64,000 nucleotides of DNA from Roseivirga sp. UBA6061 (lineage in GTDB: Bacteria; Bacteroidota; Bacteroidia; Cytophagales; Cyclobacteriaceae), in assembly GCA_002427745.1 (NCBI GenBank), contig DIYF01000055.1, positions 10,255-74,254 on the forward strand, read 5' to 3'. Position numbers and translations under genes: made by a program. Position 1 is the first letter of the stretch; each line of letters opens with the position of its first letter. Of this stretch, positions 7,503 to 14,875 are shown piece by piece. Under the pieces are notes generated by a model. The model was not told the DNA's origin. It ran no database searches and saw nothing but the letters and a program-made list of their open reading frames with translations.

Positions 7503-9065
7503 ATGGCAAAAAAATCAACTTTTACTTACAAGGTAGCCGCTATTGTGGCCCTTGGAGGACTTTTAATGGGCTTTGATGCCTCGGTAATCTCCGGGGTGAA
7601 CAAGTTCGTGCAGATAGACTTCGATATGTCTGATGCACAATTAGGCCTTTCGGTAGGCTCGCTCACTTTCGTGGCCGCAGTGGCCATGCTATTTTCTGGT
7701 GCTATCAGCGACTATTTCGGTCGTAGGGTAGTGCTAAAGGCCTGTGCGATCATTTTTACAATATCGGCTGTTGGATCTGCACTGGCACCCAACTTCATCC
7801 TTTTTCTCCTCTTCAGAATGTTGGGAGGAATAGGGGTAGGGGCTTCGCTCATACTGGCACCTATGTATATCGCAGAGATCGCTCCACCCAAGATTCGGGG
7901 CACGATGGTGTCTTTCAACCAGTTGAATATCGTCATCGGTATTTCTCTGGCCTTCTTCACCAACTACCTGATTCTGTCACTGGGAGATTCTGATGCCACC
8001 TGGGTGGAAAGCCTGGGTATAGGAGAGCATAACTGGCGGTGGATGCTGGGACTGGAAGCACTGCCGGCTGTATTGTATTTCTTCGGCCTCTATGTAGTAC
8101 CAAGAAGTCCCAGGTGGCTTTTGATGAAAGGACATAATGAAGAGGCCCTGCAGGTAATGAAACTCTTCAGAAGTCCGGAAGAGGCTGAAGCGGATGCAGC
8201 GGCTGTCAGACAGGCACTGACTGATGAAGATGGCAGACAGAAAACACCGTTAAGTGATCTTTTCAAACCTGCCATGGCCCTGGTGCTCAGTATTGGTCTG
8301 GTAGTAGGCATTTTGCAGCAGATTACGGGTATTAACTCTGTGTTCTTCTATGCTCCCATGATCTTTGAGCAAACGGGTGGTGGTACGGATGCCGCCTTTA
8401 AACAAGCAATTATTGTAGGGCTGGTGAACCTGGTATTCACTATCCTGGCTATGATCTTTATCGATAAACTCGGTCGTAAAAAACTGCTTTCAGTAGGAGT
8501 GACCGGGATAGCCATATTTATGTTTATGATTGCTTATGGTTTCAACCAGGCAACTTATGAGCTGAAATCAGAGAACCTGTCTGGCTTGTCAACAGATATT
8601 GAACTGGCCAAACTACAGAGCATTGTCGATAAGCCCTTTGAGAATGATGTAGTGTACAAGCAGGCACTTCGCGACCTACTGGGAGCCGAACAGGCAAAGA
8701 TTTACGAGTCTCAGCTGATTACAGCAGCTATAGAAATGAACCCTAAACTTATCCTGATTGGCATACTGGGCTTTATCGCTTCTTTTGCCATATCGCTGGG
8801 GCCGGTCATGTGGGTACTTTTCTCTGAGCTGTTCCCGCTTTCCATCAAAGCAATCGCTATTTCCTTTGTAGGCTTTGTCAATTCCATGGTCAGTGCCGGT
8901 GTGCAATCTGTATTTCCCTGGGAGCTGTCAGCTTTAGGAAGTTCTATGACCTTCCTGATTTATGGCGTGTTTGCAGTACTGGGACTGATTTTCATATTGT
9001 GGAAGGTTCCGGAAACCAAAGGCAAGAGTCTTGAAGAGCTGGAAGCTATTCTTATTAAAAAGTAA
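7503..9065 (+). CDS. MFS sugar porter (SP family)
   Basis: A 520-residue inner-membrane transporter of the sugar porter subfamily with twelve likely helices. Visible signatures are GFDASVISG in TM1, DYFGRRVVLKACA in the loop after TM2, AEIAPPKIRG after TM4, VPRSPRWLL after TM6, QQITGINSVFFYAP in TM7 and VPETKGKSLEELE at the C-terminus. An insertion of about 60 residues (~360-420, hydrophilic) lies before TM10, which makes it longer than most family members (450-480). It would import a mono- or disaccharide, likely by proton symport. It sits between two GH16 genes, 10 bp before the next one, so it belongs to the same unit. Confidence 0.93.
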   Translation: MAKKSTFTYKVAAIVALGGLLMGFDASVISGVNKFVQIDFDMSDAQLGLSVGSLTFVAAVAMLFSGAISDYFGRRVVLKACAIIFTISAVGSALAPNFILFLLFRMLGGIGVGASLILAPMYIAEIAPPKIRGTMVSFNQLNIVIGISLAFFTNYLILSLGDSDATWVESLGIGEHNWRWMLGLEALPAVLYFFGLYVVPRSPRWLLMKGHNEEALQVMKLFRSPEEAEADAAAVRQALTDEDGRQKTPLSDLFKPAMALVLSIGLVVGILQQITGINSVFFYAPMIFEQTGGGTDAAFKQAIIVGLVNLVFTILAMIFIDKLGRKKLLSVGVTGIAIFMFMIAYGFNQATYELKSENLSGLSTDIELAKLQSIVDKPFENDVVYKQALRDLLGAEQAKIYESQLITAAIEMNPKLILIGILGFIASFAISLGPVMWVLFSELFPLSIKAIAISFVGFVNSMVSAGVQSVFPWELSALGSSMTFLIYGVFAVLGLIFILWKVPETKGKSLEELEAILIKK

Positions 9066-9075
9066 CACCAGGCTT

Positions 9076-10317
9076 ATGAAGTTAAAACATATAATCGCCC
9101 CCGTTTCTCTTTCGCTTTTGATCTGGTCATGTGAGGGCAGCACCAAAGTTGAAACCAATACACATCAGGTTAAGGCTGATGTTGTGGTGGAAGTGGAGGA
9201 TTATGCAGCCTCATCTGATGATATTCAAAAGTCATCTGAAAGTGTGACTACCGGCTCAGAAGGCTGGGTGAGTTTTACTGTGGATATCGAGTCTCCGGGA
9301 CGCTACAAGTCAGAGGTGTTACTCAAAGGCTCAGGTACGGTGTGGATCGAGGATTATCATGATAATCCTGATGGCAGAACTTATAACATTACCGGGGCGA
9401 TGAAGGGCTCAGGTGCAGATGAATTTGTGACAATACACAAAGACGGAAGCCCGTTGAATACCGGAAGTCACAATATGAAACTTCATCTGGCGGGTGATGT
9501 GGAGGTAGACAAAGTCATGTTTACCAAAATGATTGGCCATGAAGTAACACCTGAATCGCTGACGCAGAGTACAGAGGGAAGCAACTGGGAGCTCGTTTGG
9601 TCTGATGAATTTGAAGGCTCGGGAGCACCGGATGCCACCAAGTGGACCTATGATGTAGGCAACTGGGGTTGGGGAAACAATGAACCGCAGTATTATACTA
9701 AAGACAGAAGAGAGAATGCCCGCCTTGAAGATGGCAACCTGATCATCGAAGCACGCAAGAACGATATGGGACAGGAGTGGACCTCGGCCCGCCTGACCAC
9801 CCGGGGCAAAGTGAGTTTCCTCTATGGCAAGATCGAATTCAGAGCGAAGGCTCCATCGAAAGATGGTACCTGGGCTGCCGGTTGGTTGCTGGGAGATGAT
9901 TATCGTGACGAACTTTCATGGCCCTATTGTGGAGAGATTGATGTGCTGGAGTGTGTGGGCAGTGAGATTGATGATGCTACCGGAAAGGGAATCAACCACG
10001 CAAGCTGTCATACCAGAAGCTATTATTTCAAAGAGGGTACGCATATCACCGCTGTTACGGATATAGAGGATATGACGAATACCTACCATACTTATGCGAT
10101 TGAATGGGCACCTGACGGAATCAAGGCCTTCCTGGATGGTGAACACTATTATACCTATGATAAGACCGCAAACGAACTGGAATGGCCTTTTGCCAGGCCT
10201 CAGAATCTGATTGTCAACCTGGCAATGGGAGGCGGCATGGGAGGAACTATTGATCCTTCTATTGAGAGCCAGCAGTTTATTCTGGATTATATCAGGGTTT
10301 ATGAATTAAAGAATTGA
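9076..10317 (+). CDS. CBM6-like + GH16 beta-glucanase lipoprotein, second copy
   Basis: The start is set at ATG 9076, 10 bp after the porter stop, because it begins the lipoprotein signal (IWSC, Cys19); the frame is also open back to 9031 inside the porter. The 413-residue product has a ~115-residue beta-sandwich at ~34-152 starting VVVEVEDYA, which resembles CBM6-type carbohydrate-binding modules. A GH16 domain follows at ~170-413. The active site GEIDVLE places Glu287, Asp289 and Glu292. WGWGNNEPQYY and RAKAPSKDGTWAAGW are GH16 motifs. The binding module suggests action on insoluble or long-chain glucan. Fold assignment of the N-terminal module is by pattern and less certain than the GH16 call. 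Confidence 0.9.
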   Translation: MKLKHIIAPVSLSLLIWSCEGSTKVETNTHQVKADVVVEVEDYAASSDDIQKSSESVTTGSEGWVSFTVDIESPGRYKSEVLLKGSGTVWIEDYHDNPDGRTYNITGAMKGSGADEFVTIHKDGSPLNTGSHNMKLHLAGDVEVDKVMFTKMIGHEVTPESLTQSTEGSNWELVWSDEFEGSGAPDATKWTYDVGNWGWGNNEPQYYTKDRRENARLEDGNLIIEARKNDMGQEWTSARLTTRGKVSFLYGKIEFRAKAPSKDGTWAAGWLLGDDYRDELSWPYCGEIDVLECVGSEIDDATGKGINHASCHTRSYYFKEGTHITAVTDIEDMTNTYHTYAIEWAPDGIKAFLDGEHYYTYDKTANELEWPFARPQNLIVNLAMGGGMGGTIDPSIESQQFILDYIRVYELKN

Positions 10318-10600
10318 TTGTGTGAAAATGGACTTTCGATGGTCTTTACCCATTTGGGTAAAGCCATTGATTGTCTGAATTAACAGTCAGAGGTGGCAAC
10401 ACTTCTAATGAATTTCATGCTCGGGATGACCTTAGGTCGGAATGTACATCAGCATCCGGCCTGAGGGAGCCCTTTCTTTTTTATAGACGGATACCTTTTT
10501 CATTTATTCATACCATCAAAGACGCTTTTTCTTGTAGTTTTGAGATTGTGCTTAAAGACAATGAAATGGAGGAAGCATCATTGGTTTTAAAACGCACATA
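10318..10600 (+). promoter_or_regulatory. 283-bp gap with candidate promoter for third GH16 gene
   Basis: This is the longest gap in the glucanase row. Besides the hairpin at 10344 it holds TAGTTTTG at 10535-10542, which fits the Bacteroidota -7 consensus TAnnTTTG and lies ~60 bp before ATG 10601. No clear -33 TTG is at the right distance. GACC/GGTC and GGC/GCC short inverted repeats occur near 10430-10475, the second followed by a T-rich run. A short open frame at 10371-10601 has no recognisable protein features and is not called. Confidence 0.4.
10344..10363 (+). promoter_or_regulatory. Perfect hairpin between second and third GH16 genes
   Basis: CTTTACCC (10344-10351) and GGGTAAAG (10356-10363) form a perfect 8-bp stem with a 4-nt loop. 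Flanking ATGG / CCAT extends it across one bulge. It lies 26 bp after the second GH16 stop. No T-run follows, so it may protect or trim mRNA, or be a protein-binding palindrome. Confidence 0.5.
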
Positions 10601-11437
10601 ATGTTTTTAAACAAGACTGGAAAGCAGGCAATCCCGGTAGCGGGGTTTGTTTGCCTTATGATGTTATTTTTTTCAGGCTGTGACCTGAAATACTCTTCAG
10701 GATCTACCGGACCTCAGTTGGTGTGGTCAGATGAATTCCATGGTTCGGAAATTGACACTGACCGCTGGCAGGTTTACGCAGGCGATGGCTGTCCGGGGCT
10801 TTGTGGCTTTGGCAACAATGAGCTTCAGTATTATGCTGACAGACCGGAAAATGTAAAGGTTGAAGGTGGTAAGCTTATCATTACTGCGCTTCGGGATTCC
10901 TATAAAACACGCGATTATTCATCCGCAAAGTTACTCACCCAAGGTATTGAAGACTGGAAATACGGCCGCATTGAGGTAATGGCTAAGCTTCCATCAGGCA
11001 GGGGCACCTGGCCCGCCATTTGGATGTTGCCCGAAAGCAACAAATACGGTAACTGGCCACGAAGCGGAGAGATAGATATTATGGAACACGTGGGGCATAC
11101 CCCGGGAATGGTCTACGGAACAGTACATACGCAGTCATTCAACCATATGAAACGCACCGAAAAGAACGGTTCTGTTTTAGTGGCAGATGCAGCAGAAAAC
11201 TTCCATCTGTATGCCATTGAATGGCGTGAAGATAAGATTGACTGGTTTGTGGATGATCAGCTTTATCATACTTTTAAGAATACCGGTAAAAATGCCGATG
11301 ACTGGCCCTTTGATCAGCCTTTTCATCTAATTTTAAACCTGGCAGTAGGTGGGAGCTGGGGAGGAAAAAGAGGAGTGGATGATAGCATCTGGCCACAATC
11401 TATGGAAGTAGATTATGTACGTGTATACACTTTTTAA
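10601..11437 (+). CDS. GH16 beta-glucanase lipoprotein, third copy
   Basis: A 278-residue lipoprotein (FSGC, Cys27) with a short linker and a GH16 domain at ~38-278. The active site GEIDIME places Glu157, Asp159 and Glu162, again the beta-bulge laminarinase form. FGNNELQYY (70-78) and TWPAIWML (136-143) match the other two copies, and VDYVRVY closes the domain. It resembles the first copy more than the second and has no binding module. A cysteine pair (Cys64, Cys68) in the loop before FGNN may form a disulfide. It precedes the SSS symporter by 31 bp. Together the three enzymes probably cut different chain lengths or branches of the same glucan. Confidence 0.93.
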   Translation: MFLNKTGKQAIPVAGFVCLMMLFFSGCDLKYSSGSTGPQLVWSDEFHGSEIDTDRWQVYAGDGCPGLCGFGNNELQYYADRPENVKVEGGKLIITALRDSYKTRDYSSAKLLTQGIEDWKYGRIEVMAKLPSGRGTWPAIWMLPESNKYGNWPRSGEIDIMEHVGHTPGMVYGTVHTQSFNHMKRTEKNGSVLVADAAENFHLYAIEWREDKIDWFVDDQLYHTFKNTGKNADDWPFDQPFHLILNLAVGGSWGGKRGVDDSIWPQSMEVDYVRVYTF

Positions 11438-11468
11438 CCATATTGAGATTCAACCTTAATAACATAGC

Positions 11469-13073
11469 ATGGTAGATTTATTAACAATCGACATTGTCGT
11501 AATAGTCGGCTACTTCATTCTGGTCTTTGCCATCGCGGCCTGGGCTACCATTAAAGAGAAGGTAAATGCCTCTTCATCAGACTACTTTCTGGGCGGACGA
11601 AACCTGGGCTGGTTTGTAATCGGAGCCTCTCTCTTTGCCTCAAATATCGGCTCCGAGCACCTGGTTGGGCTGGCCGGTACCGGGGCTTCTTCAGGAGTGG
11701 CCGTGGCGCAGTTTGAAATCATTGCCGGCTTTATGCTTTTACTGTTGGGTTGGATCTTCGTGCCGTTCTATTTGAAAAGTGGTGTGTTCACCATGCCCGA
11801 GTTTCTTGAAAAGAGATATTCTACGGGAGCCAGGAATTACTTGTCCTGGATGTCCATCATTGCTTACATCCTTACTAAGATATCGGTGACCATTTTTGCC
11901 GGGGCCATCGTATTTACGGCCATTGGTGTTGAGTTCTGGACAGGAGCGATCATCGTGGTAGTAGCCACAGGGGTTTATACTGTATTCGGAGGTCTCAAAG
12001 CAGTACTCTATACGGATATGATTCAGATGTTTGTATTGATAGGGGGCTCTCTGGCAGTGACCTTCTTTGGTCTGCAGGAACTAGGCGGCTGGGGCGCTTT
12101 ACAGGAAGGCGTAGGAGATGGCTTTATGTCTATGTGGAAGCCTATGAACGATCCTGATTTCCCATGGACTGGGATTCTCTTCGGAGCACCGATTCTGGGG
12201 GTATGGTACTGGTGTACCGATCAGTACATTGTACAGAGGGTACTCTCTGCCCGTAACATAGAAAATGCAAGAAAGGGTACCATTTTCGGAGGCTTTCTGA
12301 AAATGTTGCCACTCTTCCTTTTTGTAGTACCCGGTGTGATTGCTTATGCACTGTCTCAAAAAGGAGTGTTTGCCATGGAAGACTCTGATCAGGCTCTCAT
12401 TGTTATGGTCAAAAACATGGTGCCGGCTGGTGTAAGAGGCTTGGTGATCGCGGGGCTTCTGGCAGCTCTGATGAGTTCATTGTCTTCCGTATTCAACTCC
12501 TGTTCTACACTCTTTACGATTGACATCTACAAACGCTGGAAGCCGGAATCGAGCGAAAAGAAACTGGTAAGGATTGGACAAATGGCTACACTGATCATGG
12601 TAGTAATTGGTCTGATCTGGATTCCGATTATGGAACGTATCTCAGGTCAGTTGTACACTTACCTGCAAACCGTTCAGGCCTATATTTCTCCTCCAATTGC
12701 CGCTGTTTTCCTGCTGGGAATCTTCTTTAAGCGACTCAATGCAAAGGGCGCCATAGCTTCTCTCTGGACGGGTTTTGCTTTGGGAATGGGACTCCTGGTA
12801 CTGGACGTGTTCAAGGCCTCTTTACCGGAATTCCTGGTATCCATTATTTCCGTAAACTTCCTGCACCTGGCCATCTTCCTGTTTGTGATCTGTAGCGGAG
12901 TTCTCATTGCTGTAAGCTTAATGACGGACAAACCTGCACCTGAAAGTGTTGAGGGAATCACCTATGAAAAAGGTGCGCTGGCCGCGACAGGAGACTCCGG
13001 AAGAAAGCAGGATCTGGTGCTGACCGTGATTCTGATAGCGATCATTTTCGGCCTCTGGTTCTACTTTAGTTAG
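11469..13073 (+). CDS. SSS-family sodium/sugar symporter (SGLT-like)
   Basis: A 534-residue polytopic inner-membrane protein of the solute:sodium symporter family. Markers include YFLGGRNLGWFVIGASLFASNIGSEH split over TM1-2, YTVFGGLKAVLYTDMIQ in TM5-6, and the family signature region VIAGLLAALMSSLSSVFNS in TM8, which holds the serines that line the sodium site. The sequence is closest in pattern to vSGLT-type glucose/galactose carriers. It would take up glucose or a short oligosaccharide released by the GH16 enzymes, driven by sodium, which suits a marine setting. With the MFS porter it gives the locus two different importers, replacing a visible SusCD uptake route at the inner-membrane step only. 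Confidence 0.93.
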   Translation: MVDLLTIDIVVIVGYFILVFAIAAWATIKEKVNASSSDYFLGGRNLGWFVIGASLFASNIGSEHLVGLAGTGASSGVAVAQFEIIAGFMLLLLGWIFVPFYLKSGVFTMPEFLEKRYSTGARNYLSWMSIIAYILTKISVTIFAGAIVFTAIGVEFWTGAIIVVVATGVYTVFGGLKAVLYTDMIQMFVLIGGSLAVTFFGLQELGGWGALQEGVGDGFMSMWKPMNDPDFPWTGILFGAPILGVWYWCTDQYIVQRVLSARNIENARKGTIFGGFLKMLPLFLFVVPGVIAYALSQKGVFAMEDSDQALIVMVKNMVPAGVRGLVIAGLLAALMSSLSSVFNSCSTLFTIDIYKRWKPESSEKKLVRIGQMATLIMVVIGLIWIPIMERISGQLYTYLQTVQAYISPPIAAVFLLGIFFKRLNAKGAIASLWTGFALGMGLLVLDVFKASLPEFLVSIISVNFLHLAIFLFVICSGVLIAVSLMTDKPAPESVEGITYEKGALAATGDSGRKQDLVLTVILIAIIFGLWFYFS

Positions 13074-13164
13074 GCAGTTCAGAGCAATTAAGATGAGTCA
13101 GGCTTCATTGCAAACGATGCCGATGCAAAAAGGGGGCGGAGCCTTTGTGAAGCATAGGAGATTT

Positions 13165-13182
13165 GGCGATAATCGCATCGCC
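13165..13182. promoter_or_regulatory. Nested palindrome upstream of the PfkB kinase
   Basis: GGCGAT and ATCGCC flank AATCGC, and the shorter palindrome GCGATAATCGC sits inside, so two alternative hairpins or a repressor half-site pair are possible. It lies 26 bp before ATG 13209 in a 135-bp gap. A LacI-type operator is one option, since the LacI gene is at 884; this is inference only. Confidence 0.35.
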
Positions 13183-13208
13183 ATAAGTTCATCTTTAGTC
13201 AAATTTAT

Positions 13209-14201
13209 ATGAGCAAACATTACAAGGTAGCGGTTGTCGGGCCAATCCCCCGCGACCACATAACTACCCACCGCGGTGAGGTGATAGAAAAGTATGGATG
13301 TATTACGCATCCGGTAATAGGACTGGCTCAGCTTTTGAAAGATCAGGGTACGGTATATCCGGTGTCTCATATCCGCAAGGTGGATACACCGCCTGTGCAG
13401 GAAATCTTTGCGCCTTATCCGGCTATTGATATGTGTGGAGTGAGTGATGAAGCGGATAGCGGTGACGTTATCAAGCTCAGGTTCATCGACCAGAATTTCC
13501 GGGAGGAGAAGCAGACGGCTTTTATGAATCCTATCATGCCAAAGGACATGGCGCCTTTTCTCGATTGTGATGCCTTTGTGTTTGTACCAATCACCGATCA
13601 TGAGATTGTACTGGATACTTTAAAGTACCTGAAGGAGCACAGCTCGGGAACCATCATCTTTGATGGTCATGGCCCTACACATACTATGACGATTAGTGGA
13701 GATCGGCATAAGAAGTTCTGGGTAGAGCGTGACCTGTGGCTGCCTTATATCGATGTACTTAAAATGAACCTGGAAGAGTCCTGGTGTACCTGGTATAAGC
13801 ATGAATATGCAGATTCAGAGCTCACTGACTTACTGGACGACATAGGGCAGGATCACCTGGTTCCTATGGCCGACTATATTCTGGACAGAGGGCCTAAGTG
13901 TCTGATTGTAACAACTGATGCCTCCGGCTGCAAAGTCTTTACCAAGCCGGATGGAAAACTGAAAGAAGAATTTGTACCCTCCATTTACATGGAGCATGTT
14001 ATAGATACCACCGGCTGTGGTGACTCCTTTGCAGGAGGCCTGGCTTATGGCCTGAAAGACGGTGGAGATAATTTTATCCTCTCTGCCATGTACGCCAATG
14101 CACTTGGTGCGCAGCGTACCCAGGGCACCACCTTTGAGGTGTTTAAATCTCTGAATGAGACCGAAGATATGATGAGAGGTCATTACCCCGATTTTGAATG
14201 A
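13209..14201 (+). CDS. PfkB-family carbohydrate kinase
   Basis: A 330-residue cytoplasmic ribokinase-like enzyme. The C-terminal PfkB signature DTTGCGDSFAGGLAYG is at 266 onward, with Asp272 as catalytic base and the preceding glycines as the anion hole. The N-terminus starts with KVAVVGPIPRDH, the usual first strand. The N-terminal glycine motif is less clear, so the substrate is not predictable. The next gene starts inside its stop (ATGA overlap at 14198), so it is translationally coupled to beta-phosphoglucomutase and GH65. The simplest role is phosphorylation of the free sugar (glucose or another acceptor) released by GH65 phosphorolysis; this is inference from the operon. Confidence 0.85.
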   Translation: MSKHYKVAVVGPIPRDHITTHRGEVIEKYGCITHPVIGLAQLLKDQGTVYPVSHIRKVDTPPVQEIFAPYPAIDMCGVSDEADSGDVIKLRFIDQNFREEKQTAFMNPIMPKDMAPFLDCDAFVFVPITDHEIVLDTLKYLKEHSSGTIIFDGHGPTHTMTISGDRHKKFWVERDLWLPYIDVLKMNLEESWCTWYKHEYADSELTDLLDDIGQDHLVPMADYILDRGPKCLIVTTDASGCKVFTKPDGKLKEEFVPSIYMEHVIDTTGCGDSFAGGLAYGLKDGGDNFILSAMYANALGAQRTQGTTFEVFKSLNETEDMMRGHYPDFE

Positions 14202-14875
14202 GTTTACCCAAAGCATGCATTTTTGACCTGGACGGTGTTATTGTAGACACTGTACCGGCACACTACATTGCCTGGAAGGCAATGGCAGATGAATTGAATA
14301 TTCCTTTTACTGAAGAAGAAAACGAGCACCTCAAAGGGGTCAGCCGCATCGATTCGATGAAGCGGATTCTCGCGATGGGCAATATCGAAAAGTCTGAGCA
14401 GGAGATCATCGATTATACTACGCGTAAGAATGATATCTATGTGGAGATCATCTCAAAGATGACCCCGGCAGATATTCTCCCGGGAGTAGTGGAGTTTATC
14501 AAATTGCTAAGAGAACATAAGGTGGCGATTGCCATAGGTTCATCCAGTAAAAACACGCCTACCATTCTCAAAGCCGTAGGGCTCGACAAAACCTTTGATG
14601 CCATTGTAGACGGAAATCAGGTGACACTTTCGAAGCCCGACCCTGAGGTATTTCTCAAAGGAGCCCAAAAACTGGGGCTGGCACCTGAAGAATGCATTGT
14701 TTTGGAAGATGCCATTTCGGGTGTAGAAGCTGCCAAAAGAGGAGGGATGAAGTGCATAGGTGTAGGAGACGCCAGTGTATTAGGTGCTGCTGATGTAGTG
14801 GTAGCTGATATGACCGAATTAAATATTGACTTTTTAAAAGCCTTATATAGCAATGAAGAATTACATCAAGCATGA
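14198..14875 (+). CDS. pgmB: Beta-phosphoglucomutase
   Basis: A 225-residue HAD-superfamily mutase that turns beta-D-glucose 1-phosphate into glucose 6-phosphate. The HAD motif I FDLDGVIVDT gives Asp10 as nucleophile and Asp12 as acid/base. GSSSKNTP supplies motif II (Ser/Lys loop), KPDPEVF motif III, and LEDAISGVEAA motif IV. The cap insertion between residues ~17 and 90 is typical of beta-PGM. It overlaps the kinase by 4 bp and GH65 by 23 bp. Pairing with GH65 is the classic arrangement, because GH65 phosphorylases release beta-glucose 1-phosphate, so the call is firm in both sequence and context. Confidence 0.94.
   Translation: MSLPKACIFDLDGVIVDTVPAHYIAWKAMADELNIPFTEEENEHLKGVSRIDSMKRILAMGNIEKSEQEIIDYTTRKNDIYVEIISKMTPADILPGVVEFIKLLREHKVAIAIGSSSKNTPTILKAVGLDKTFDAIVDGNQVTLSKPDPEVFLKGAQKLGLAPEECIVLEDAISGVEAAKRGGMKCIGVGDASVLGAADVVVADMTELNIDFLKALYSNEELHQA

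Noticed and set aside
9031..9075. Upstream start for the second GH16 gene
   Set aside because: Lies inside the porter gene and would place a non-signal sequence before the lipoprotein signal; ATG 9076 fits better.
10371..10601. Short open frame between second and third GH16 genes
   Set aside because: No signal, domain or family pattern; it overlaps the third GH16 start and a promoter-like box; likely chance.
13098..13601. 167-codon leftward frame over the kinase start
   Set aside because: Opposite to the PfkB gene, which has clear motifs; no features.
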